5,196 bases of DNA from an archaeon (GTDB lineage: Archaea; Micrarchaeota; Micrarchaeia; Norongarragalinales; SBBD01): the NCBI GenBank assembly GCA_005239845.1, contig SBBD01000176.1:1-5196 (forward strand). Direction: 5' to 3'. The position numbers were made by a program, and so were the translations under genes. Each line of letters begins with the position of its first letter. Position 1 is the stretch's first letter. Under the pieces are notes generated by a model. It made no database searches. It worked only from the letters and a program-made list of their open reading frames with translations, and had not been told where the DNA came from. This document shows positions 1 through 4,520 of this stretch, one piece after another.

Positions 1-384
1 CCCCAGCCGCGAATCGTGCTGGAAAACCTCTTGGAGCTCACCAAGCCGGGCGGACTCATCTTTATTACGGACTACGTTTTCGCCCAAAACCCCGCCATTC
101 AAAAGGAGCAAGAGGAAATAACGCCGTTGACGCGAACGGACGGCATGCGTTTTTACGACGCAAAAGAAAAAGTCCCGAACGACGAGCAAGCGATTGAATA
201 CCATAACGGCGCCATCTTGGCGGGTGCAGACGAGAAAGGACATTCCATTGTGTGGGACGCTTCCTTTGACTTGCGTTCCCTGATTGCAGCAGTGTTTGCC
301 GACAAAGTCGCGCCTTTGAAGCTCCTGGAATCCGAAAAGGACAAGGTGCAGAGCAACCTGCTATTTCTTGGCAGGAAGCGCTGA
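1..384 (+). CDS. Class I SAM-dependent methyltransferase, C-terminal part (5' end outside window)
   Basis: The reading frame is open from base 1 to a TGA at 382-384, giving 127 visible residues. A GTG at 16 could be read as a start, but the frame continues upstream of it and the protein begins mid-fold, so the gene is probably cut by the window edge. The segment LLELTKPGGLIFITDY looks like the helix, KPGG turn and strand that follow the SAM-binding part of Rossmann-fold methyltransferases. The end, SNLLFLGRKR, looks like the final beta strand of that fold. The SAM-binding GxGxG region would lie upstream and is not seen. The substrate cannot be inferred: the middle part (residues about 30-85) is charged and matches nothing I recognise. 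The fold is inferred from pattern alone; another Rossmann-type protein remains possible. Confidence 0.6.
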   Translation, partial: PQPRIVLENLLELTKPGGLIFITDYVFAQNPAIQKEQEEITPLTRTDGMRFYDAKEKVPNDEQAIEYHNGAILAGADEKGHSIVWDASFDLRSLIAAVFADKVAPLKLLESEKDKVQSNLLFLGRKR

Positions 385-481
385 AAACGAACCGTCGGAT
401 AAACCGGTGCTGCGGAGGCCTTGCGAAAACACGTGGTCGTCTGAACGACTTCCTAGTGCGTCACGTGAGGCATAGCGAAAC

Positions 482-494
482 TCTTATTTTTTAT
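482..494 (+). promoter_or_regulatory. T-rich TATA-like element, or terminator of the methyltransferase gene
   Basis: The string TCTTATTTTTTAT ends 18 bases before the ATG at 513. As a TATA box it would place the transcription start at or next to that ATG, giving a leaderless message. However, the first 11 bases (TCTTATTTTTT) recur exactly at 4429-4439, about 70 bases after the aquaporin stop, where they look like a terminator. This copy lies 97 bases after the methyltransferase stop, so it may end that transcript instead, or do both jobs. Confidence 0.4.
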
Positions 495-512
495 CCTAGC
501 CAAAAAGTTGCC

Positions 513-632
513 ATGAAAAACGACCTAGAATGCCAACTAGCTGCAAGAAAATTGGCTGTGGAGGAAAAGCAAATGCAGCGCAAAGCAGGGCATTACTTGC
601 CTGAAGAAAAGGCGCTTTCAAAGTACCGCTGA
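513..632 (+). CDS. Candidate small protein, 39 residues, unknown function
   Basis: The ATG at 513 opens a 39-codon frame ending in TGA at 630-632. The product is highly charged (many Lys, Glu and Arg) and probably one long helix from about residue 5 to 25, followed by the tail GHYLPEEKALSKYR. It has no membrane segment or signal peptide. No Shine-Dalgarno site precedes the ATG, but a T-rich TATA-like element sits at the spacing expected for a leaderless start, and a run of eight T follows just after the stop. Against it, the frame is also open for at least 200 bases upstream, including an in-frame GTG at 465 that would add 16 residues, so the open frame could be chance. I do not recognise the sequence. 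It converges on the SRP RNA gene. Confidence 0.4.
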   Translation: MKNDLECQLAARKLAVEEKQMQRKAGHYLPEEKALSKYR

Positions 633-648
633 TTCTTTTTTTTCCTTT
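633..648 (+). terminator. T-tract terminator after the 39-residue ORF
   Basis: Directly after the TGA at 630-632 comes TTCTTTTTTTTCCTTT, with eight consecutive T at 636-643. Archaeal RNA polymerase stops at such T-rich stretches in the RNA-like strand without needing a hairpin, and no stem is visible before it. It lies between the convergent small ORF and the 3' end of the SRP RNA, so it acts only on + strand transcription. Confidence 0.5.
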
Positions 649-660
649 CAATCAAAGAGT

Positions 661-934
661 GCAATTCCAAGCGCGTTGGAGTTCGGGACGCACGGTAACG
701 CGCAGCACTCCGGCCTTTGCCTCCGCCTCGATTCTCCCGAGCATACCGTTGCGTGCTTAGGGTTGCTCCTTCCGGCCTGGCCCAGTTCGGACGCAAAGGC
801 ATAACGGGAGGCGAGACTTCGACGGCTCCAGCCGGACTGCACGCTGCCATGCAGGCCTTGCCCCAACCACCGCTCGCCGTGAAGAGGATTGGCGATATGG
901 GGGACCTCTAGCCCCCCGGCCAGCTTGGAACTGC
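661..934 (-). ncRNA. ffs: Signal recognition particle RNA (archaeal 7S RNA)
   Basis: This is the RNA scaffold of the SRP, which binds SRP54 and SRP19 and directs ribosomes making membrane or secreted proteins to the membrane. Read on the minus strand, the hallmark helix 8 core CAGGCCGGAAGGAGCA is present (within 760-783): a GGAA tetraloop on a CC/GG stem, a CAGG/AGCA internal loop, then GGG/CCC pairs. Below it, TTGCGT/ACGCAA (791-796 with 749-754) and CTCCCG/CGGGAG (805-810 with 734-739) extend the stem. The 5' domain shows GGCCGGGGGG followed by TCCCCC (about 897-921), typical of helices 3 and 4. The ends close helix 1: GCAGTTCCAAGC (923-934) pairs with GCTTGGAATTGC (661-672) through 12 pairs including one G-U, which sets the limits at about 274 nt. 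CGGCTGGAGCCG (823-834) is a candidate SRP19-binding helix 6. Exact ends may differ by a few bases. Confidence 0.95.
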
Positions 935-955
935 GAAATACTAAGAGAAAAACGG

Positions 956-972
956 CCTTTTAAGGGCTTTGG
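956..972 (-). promoter_or_regulatory. BRE/TATA promoter of the SRP RNA gene
   Basis: On the minus strand the sequence reads CCAAAGCCCTTAAAAGG. CTTAAAAG (957-964) fits an archaeal TATA box, and the purine-rich CCAAAGC just upstream fits a TFB recognition element. The TATA centre lies 26 bases before base 934, exactly the 5' end predicted from helix 1 pairing, so two independent lines of evidence agree. Confidence 0.75.
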
Positions 973-1016
973 AATGGCGCAGGCAAGCTTCGTTCTGAAG
1001 GAGGCGTTTAGTTCGT

Positions 1017-1400
1017 CTACTCTACTGCCCCCGTGCGCTTGCGAATCTCCATTAAATTCTTCATCAAATCGTCCGCGGCGTCCACGTTCTTCTTGAACTC
1101 CTGCGGCGCCTTTTCCGGCGCTTGGTCCAAGCGAGGAGCGGCCGTCCGCAGTTTCGCCGCCTGTTCCTTGGCATTCTCGAGTTCTTCCGGGGGCTCCATT
1201 CCTTTCTGCTCATGCAGGGTGTGCATTTCCTTGATGATTTCGTCCATTTCGTTGGAAATGTGCGTGACGAGCGACTTGACGACGGCGGTCATCTCCACTT
1301 TTTCCTCGGTTTCCACGGCATCTTTCAGCACGTCAATCAAGTCGTGCAGGCCCATGAGCCTTCCTTCAATGTACGATTCCTTCGAACTGGCTTGCGGCAT
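1017..1400 (-). CDS. Unrecognised 127-residue charged helical protein
   Basis: I chose the ATG at 1400-1398 because GGTGA (1410-1406) stands five bases upstream, a good archaeal Shine-Dalgarno site. An in-frame GTG at 1409 would add three residues but lies inside that site. The stop is TAG at 1019-1017. The 127-residue product is soluble, has no cysteine and is rich in Glu, Lys, Met and Ala. It is probably almost all helix: about 8-31, 35-65, 71-87 and 100-122, broken by proline-bearing linkers (MEPPEE; APRLDQAPEKAP). Regular hydrophobic spacing in the first two helices (GLHDLIDVLKDAV; VVKSLVTHISNEMDEIIKEM) suggests a helical bundle or coiled coil. I recognise no family or catalytic motif. 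A TATA-like box and an inverted repeat lie upstream. It precedes the SRP RNA on the same strand, but the RNA has its own promoter, so a shared role is not implied. Confidence 0.75.
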   Translation of the reverse strand: MPQASSKESYIEGRLMGLHDLIDVLKDAVETEEKVEMTAVVKSLVTHISNEMDEIIKEMHTLHEQKGMEPPEELENAKEQAAKLRTAAPRLDQAPEKAPQEFKKNVDAADDLMKNLMEIRKRTGAVE

Positions 1401-1410
1401 ACCTTTCACC

Positions 1411-1435
1411 TGTAGAACTTAACAGTCAAGCTACA
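1411..1435 (-). promoter_or_regulatory. Inverted repeat at the predicted transcription start of the 127-residue gene
   Basis: On the minus strand TGTAGCTT is followed by a 7-base spacer and then AAG-TT-CTACA, giving arms of eight pairing bases interrupted by a two-base bulge. The repeat ends next to the GGTGA ribosome binding site. From the TATA position, transcription should start near 1427, inside the repeat. It could therefore be a repressor operator overlapping the start site, or a short hairpin at the 5' end of the message. The function is inferred from position only. Confidence 0.35.
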
Positions 1436-1447
1436 TCGGCTTCTGTA

Positions 1448-1458
1448 CTTTAAAATCC
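1448..1458 (-). promoter_or_regulatory. TATA-like promoter element of the 127-residue gene
   Basis: On the minus strand GGATTTTAAAG lies about 50 bases before the ATG at 1400. It predicts transcription starting near 1427 and a leader of roughly 27 bases containing the GGTGA site. A second TTTAAAG-like string at 1474-1480 is a weaker alternative farther out. Confidence 0.45.
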
Positions 1459-1484
1459 TTCTTTCTTCGTACGCTTTAAACGCA

Positions 1485-1498
1485 AACTTTATTATATT
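1485..1498 (+). promoter_or_regulatory. TATA box of the 143-residue membrane protein gene
   Basis: AACTTTATTATATT is the best TATA-like string before the gene at 1528. It predicts a transcription start near 1518 and a short leader of about ten bases that consists mostly of the ribosome binding site. A run of seven T (1501-1507) lies just after it. The element faces the divergent 127-residue gene, so 1401-1527 is a two-way promoter region. Confidence 0.55.
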
Positions 1499-1515
1499 CA
1501 TTTTTTTAAAGCAAG

Positions 1516-1525
1516 GGGGGTGGTG
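1516..1525 (+). promoter_or_regulatory. Strong Shine-Dalgarno site for the membrane protein
   Basis: GGGGGTGGTG ends two bases before the ATG at 1528, with its GGTG core within pairing range of the archaeal 16S rRNA 3' end. The nine bases GGGGGTGGT recur exactly before the aquaporin start (3670-3678). This fixes the ATG at 1528 as the start. Confidence 0.6.
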
Positions 1526-1527
1526 CT

Positions 1528-1959
1528 ATGCAAACGTATGCCAAAGCCATGGCAGCTGGAATCGTGGTTGCCGCAATTTCTGGCGTAATCTTAGGCTACG
1601 TATCCAACCTGTTGGGGGTTGTGGTCGGATATTTTTCTCTCGGAGTAGGATTCGTCGCTGGGCTCGTGATGGGCAACGTCCTAAAACCCGTGAAATACCA
1701 CCCGCCCGCTTTACTCCTGTTGAGCATTATCGTGGGCTTGATTGGTTTCGCATCGATTTACTACATCTTATACTCGGAAACTGTAAAAGAGATTCACGAA
1801 AAATACGGAAATGATGTGGAAGTCAAGGACTTTGTTGATTACATGGTAAGTTCAACCAGTAACAACCTCATCCGAATCTTCTTGTTCTTATTGACGGTTT
1901 ACGCTGCCTTTACATCCGCAAAAGGCGTATGGACCGCTCAGTCTAGGCCGTCAGGTTAG
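1528..1959 (+). CDS. Small integral membrane protein, four predicted TM helices, unknown function
   Basis: This 143-residue protein begins at ATG 1528 behind a strong GGTG site and ends at TAG 1957-1959. Hydrophobic segments lie at about residues 7-25, 28-50, 60-82 and 113-131. The first two form a glycine- and alanine-rich hairpin with small residues spaced as in tightly packed helix pairs (GYVSNLLGVVVGYFSLGVG). A charged loop at about 84-106 (KEIHEKYGNDVEVKDFVDY) joins TM3 and TM4. From memory, the glycine-rich hairpin resembles membrane proteins of unknown function found in bacteria and archaea, but I cannot assign a family. There is no catalytic motif and no cysteine. Its codons look more A/T-ending than those of the ATPase downstream. 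It has its own promoter. It is not TadC/FlaJ-like in size or pattern, so pairing with the nearby secretion ATPase is not supported. Confidence 0.8.
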   Translation: MQTYAKAMAAGIVVAAISGVILGYVSNLLGVVVGYFSLGVGFVAGLVMGNVLKPVKYHPPALLLLSIIVGLIGFASIYYILYSETVKEIHEKYGNDVEVKDFVDYMVSSTSNNLIRIFLFLLTVYAAFTSAKGVWTAQSRPSG

Positions 1960-2013
1960 TTTCTTGCGATATTTATGGATGGAGTTTCATGTTCGCTGAA
2001 AGGGGCGTTTCGT

Positions 2014-2027
2014 GAAACCTTTTTATA
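2014..2027 (+). promoter_or_regulatory. BRE/TATA promoter of the secretion ATPase, predicted leaderless transcript
   Basis: GAAACCTTTTTATA combines a purine-rich TFB element with a TATA box (TTTTTATA, 2020-2027). The TATA centre is 26 bases before the ATG at 2050, so transcription should start at or within a base or two of the start codon. No clear Shine-Dalgarno site is present before the ATG, which agrees with a leaderless message. The first 13 bases are identical to the aquaporin promoter. Confidence 0.7.
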
Positions 2028-2049
2028 GGCGGGAGCGGTAGGCATTCTC

Positions 2050-3573
2050 ATGTTCAACGCCAGCATCGAACTCGACTACCCCTTCTCGAAGTATTCCGTC
2101 AAGGAGCCTCCTTTGGCTGCAGAGCAAGAGGCCTTCATTTCTTCGTTCGCCAACGTGATTACGCGCAAGGTGGCCGTGGAATCGTTTTTGCAGCAGCACG
2201 CCACGGAAGCCGAAGCGCCGCTGTTCCGCGACCTGCTTTCCAAAATCGACGAGACCAAGGTCGGCAGGCCGTTGGAGACGGAGGACCGCAAGCACGTTCT
2301 GGGCTCCATAGAACTCCTCGTCTCCAAACTCATCGTGGACCCATTAACCGCCAAGCTGCTGGCCTACAAGATCTACGACAAGCTGTTCGGCTACGTGGTC
2401 GTGCAGCCCCTCTTCGAGGACGGGGACTTGGAGGAAATCATGATCAACAACCTTTCCGAAGTCTACGTGTTCCACCGCACGCTGGGCATCTGCAAGACGA
2501 ACTTGCGTTTCGAGAGCGAGCGGCAGTTCGAGCAGTTCCTTCAACAGATTTCTTCCCTGCAAGGCCGCATCTACGAGGACTTGAGATTACCGGATGGAAG
2601 CCGTGGCAACGTGTTGCACCCTCCAGCTACAAACCAAGTCTCCGTGACCATCCGCAAGTTCCGCGTGCAGCCGTTCAGCATCGTGGACTTGATGACGAAC
2701 GGCACGATTCCCGTGGGCGTTGCCGCGTTCTTGTGGGTGTGCATCGACGGCTTGCGCTTGTATCCCCTCAACATCCTGATCGTGGGAGAGACCGCGAGCG
2801 GAAAAACCACTACGCTCAACGCGTTGAGCAGCTTCATTCCCCCTTCCGAGCGCATCGTGAGCATGGAGGACACGCGCGAGTTGAACATGTACGGCATGCA
2901 GAACTGGATTCCCTGCCGGACGACGGAGCAGATGGACTTGGAGGGCTTGGTGAGGAACTCGCTGCGCATGCGCCCGGACCGTTTGATTGTAGGAGAGACG
3001 CGTGGCAAGGAAGCCCTTCCCCTGTTTACGGCGATGAACGTGGGCCACCGGGGCATGCTGACGACGTTGCACGCGCAGGATGCTTCGGATGCCGTCAAGC
3101 GGCTGCGGGGGTTTCCCATGGACATTCCGCAGGAGTTGATTCCCCTCGTGGACATGGTGGTAGTGCAGCACCGCATCAACAGCAAGAAGGAGGGGCTCAT
3201 CCGCCGCGTGACGCAGGTCGCAGAGCTTTCCAAGCTGGAAGGCAACATTACGGTAAACGAGGTCTACGAACTTGACGTTTCCGACATGCAGCTCAAGGAG
3301 ACCAAGTTTCCCTCGCAAGCCAAAGAAAAGCTGGCCAAGGCGGTGGGCCTTTCCATTCCTGAAATCAGCCGGGAAATCGAGCAGCGCAAGCAGCTCCTCA
3401 ACTATTTGGTGGAGAAGAACATCCACAAGATTGAGGACGTGAACCTGTTCATGCAAAAGTTTTACGGGGAAATCCTGAAGCCGAAACTGGAAAAAGAGGC
3501 CACGAAAATGCCGGGGGGAAGTGACCAAGTTCCGCCTCCGGCCTCCCGCGCGGGCCCGCGCGCTCCCGTGTAG
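2050..3573 (+). CDS. Type II/IV secretion system ATPase (archaeal GspE/FlaI/PilB-like family)
   Basis: This 507-residue cytoplasmic hexameric motor ATPase belongs to the family that powers archaeal pili, archaella or secretion. The order is: a variable N-terminal part (1 to about 110); an N-terminal core domain (about 115-230) with LEEIMIN, the LPDGSRGN turn and VTIRKF; and the RecA-like domain with Walker A GETASGKT (246-253, Lys252), the Asp box SMEDTRE (271-277), Walker B RLIVGE (311-316, Glu316) and the His box GHRGMLTTLHA (332-342). A charged helical tail follows (about 420-490), then a Pro-rich end. The bacterial GspE tetracysteine zinc motif is absent, as is usual in archaea. The catalytic set is complete. 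FlaI (archaellum) and pilus/GspE2 paralogues cannot be separated by eye, so I give no symbol. The usual TadC/FlaJ membrane partner gene is not adjacent; the next gene is an aquaporin with its own promoter. The ATG at 2050 fits the leaderless promoter spacing. Confidence 0.93.
   Translation: MFNASIELDYPFSKYSVKEPPLAAEQEAFISSFANVITRKVAVESFLQQHATEAEAPLFRDLLSKIDETKVGRPLETEDRKHVLGSIELLVSKLIVDPLTAKLLAYKIYDKLFGYVVVQPLFEDGDLEEIMINNLSEVYVFHRTLGICKTNLRFESERQFEQFLQQISSLQGRIYEDLRLPDGSRGNVLHPPATNQVSVTIRKFRVQPFSIVDLMTNGTIPVGVAAFLWVCIDGLRLYPLNILIVGETASGKTTTLNALSSFIPPSERIVSMEDTRELNMYGMQNWIPCRTTEQMDLEGLVRNSLRMRPDRLIVGETRGKEALPLFTAMNVGHRGMLTTLHAQDASDAVKRLRGFPMDIPQELIPLVDMVVVQHRINSKKEGLIRRVTQVAELSKLEGNITVNEVYELDVSDMQLKETKFPSQAKEKLAKAVGLSIPEISREIEQRKQLLNYLVEKNIHKIEDVNLFMQKFYGEILKPKLEKEATKMPGGSDQVPPPASRAGPRAPV
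3547..3562. repeat. 16-base perfect GC-only palindrome at the 3' end of the ATPase gene
   Basis: CGCGCGGGCCCGCGCG equals its own reverse complement and ends eight bases before the ATPase stop codon at 3571. It lies in the Pro/Ala/Arg-rich end of the protein. In RNA it could fold into a 6-bp GC hairpin with a GGCC-type loop, but no T-run follows directly, so a terminator role is unproven. Confidence 0.8.
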
Positions 3574-3633
3574 AAACGTCCAACGGCTTCCATGTCCTTC
3601 CATCTACTTCTGTCTGTTGGGCCTCTCTGTTCA

Positions 3634-3647
3634 GAAACCTTTTTATT
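3634..3647 (+). promoter_or_regulatory. BRE/TATA promoter of the aquaporin gene
   Basis: GAAACCTTTTTATT repeats the ATPase promoter over its first 13 bases. The TATA (3640-3647) predicts transcription from about 3670, giving a leader of about 17 bases that contains the GGGGGTGGT ribosome binding site (3670-3678). The aquaporin is therefore probably transcribed independently of the ATPase. Confidence 0.65.
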
Positions 3648-3686
3648 GTCTTTTTCCGTGCTCGCTAGAGGGGGTGGTTCAACGTT

Positions 3687-4358
3687 ATGCAGGAAAGCAA
3701 GTATTATGCCGAGTTTATCGGCACCTTCATGCTCGTGTTTCTTGGGGCGGCCGCCGTTTTATCCCAGCAGTACACGGCAAACCTGGGCACCGTGGGCGTC
3801 GCGTTGGCGCACGGCTTTGCATTGATGGTCATCGTCTATGCTTTCGGAAGGGTTTCGGGGGCGCACGTGAACCCTGCCGTTACGCTCGGTTTTTGGGCCA
3901 CCCGCCAAATGAACGCAAGTGAAAGCGCGCGCTACATTGCCTCGCAGCTGCTGGGGGCCGTGTTTGCAGGGTTCCTGCTCTTGCTTGTCTTTCCGGGAGC
4001 GGAGGCAACAAATTTAGGGGTCCCCGAGCTTTCCCTTGGGGTCGATTTCTGGCAGGGCGCGCTCTTTGAGGCCGCCCTCACGTTCCTGCTGGTGCTCGTC
4101 GTGCTGGCCGTCAGCTCGAACCCCAATTCGGCTCCGTTTTCCGGCCTTGCCATTGGGTTGACTTTGGCGGCCTCCATTCTCGTTGCTGGAGACTGGACCG
4201 GAGGCGCGCTGAACCCCGCCCGGGCTTTCGGTCCTGCCGTGGCTTCCGGGTTCTGGGAAGGCCATGCGGCGTATTGGCTGGGGCCCGTCTTCGGGGCGTT
4301 GGTGGCCGCGTTCGTTTATCCTTTGGTTACGCCAGTAGCATCCAAGAAAAGGAAGTGA
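3687..4358 (+). CDS. Aquaporin (MIP family) with a His-Ile-Gly-Arg selectivity filter
   Basis: This 223-residue protein has six membrane helices and two half-helices, forming a channel for water or small neutral solutes. Both pore boxes are intact: SGAHVNPAVT (NPA at 62-64) and GGALNPARAF (NPA at 176-178). The conserved membrane glutamates Glu9 and Glu128 are present. Aligning by eye to AqpZ and GlpF, the aromatic/arginine filter is His42 (helix 2, ALAHGF), Ile164 (helix 5), Gly173 and Arg179. This is the H-I-G-R set known in plant TIP2 and mammalian AQP8, not the F-H-T-R of AqpZ or the W-G-F-R of GlpF. Those relatives pass ammonia and hydrogen peroxide as well as water; whether this one does is inference. 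The protein is short, with a small loop C and a basic tail (SKKRK). The ATG at 3687 follows a GGTGG site 8-10 bases upstream. It ends at TGA 4356-4358, with a T-rich tract about 70 bases later. Confidence 0.95.
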   Translation: MQESKYYAEFIGTFMLVFLGAAAVLSQQYTANLGTVGVALAHGFALMVIVYAFGRVSGAHVNPAVTLGFWATRQMNASESARYIASQLLGAVFAGFLLLLVFPGAEATNLGVPELSLGVDFWQGALFEAALTFLLVLVVLAVSSNPNSAPFSGLAIGLTLAASILVAGDWTGGALNPARAFGPAVASGFWEGHAAYWLGPVFGALVAAFVYPLVTPVASKKRK

Positions 4359-4424
4359 GGCGCACCGTTCGCATCCTCCTTGGCCAAGTCCACAGAAATA
4401 AGGTAAAGAAAGTAAGGCGCTTGC

Positions 4425-4440
4425 TTGTTCTTATTTTTTC
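4425..4440 (+). terminator. T-rich terminator after the aquaporin gene
   Basis: TTGTTCTTATTTTTTC lies 67-82 bases after the aquaporin stop and just ahead of the helicase promoter. Archaeal transcription ends at such T-rich tracts. Its 11-base core TCTTATTTTTT is identical to the stretch at 482-492 after the methyltransferase gene. Confidence 0.45.
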
Positions 4441-4456
4441 AGGGGGGTGAGCGCAA

Positions 4457-4468
4457 CCCTTATATTTT
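4457..4468 (+). promoter_or_regulatory. TATA box of the Lhr-like helicase gene
   Basis: CCCTTATATTTT contains TTATATTT (4460-4467), a good archaeal TATA box. It predicts transcription from about 4490 and a leader of about 30 bases that carries two purine-rich candidate ribosome sites, GAGGAGG (4496-4502) and GAGGT (4505-4509). Confidence 0.6.
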
Positions 4469-4520
4469 TGCTTCGCTCTAATTCTTGGCTTCCGCGAGGA
4501 GGCAGAGGTATCCTTGAATC

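Noticed and set aside
385..512. A tRNA or box C/D guide RNA after the methyltransferase gene
   Set aside because: There is no TGATGA C box, no paired D box and no cloverleaf or T-loop sequence; only a five-pair hairpin is visible.
593..911. Open frames of 64-85 codons on both strands
   Set aside because: They lie within or across the SRP RNA gene, whose conserved helices explain the sequence. Their products show no protein-like pattern.
1033..1422. A 129-codon + strand open frame opposite the 127-residue minus gene
   Set aside because: The product is Ser-, Cys- and Phe-rich, as expected from reading a Glu/Lys-rich helical gene backwards. The minus frame has a well-placed GGTGA site and a TATA-like box; the + frame has no comparable signals.
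2587..3603. A 338-codon open frame on the minus strand opposite the secretion ATPase
   Set aside because: It mirrors the codon bias of the ATPase gene. Its product is rich in His, Arg, Leu and Val with no domain, while the + strand encodes a complete and recognisable ATPase.
4449..4478. GAGCG and CGCTC flanking the helicase TATA box as an operator
   Set aside because: Five-base arms separated by 20 bases are easily found by chance in sequence of this composition.
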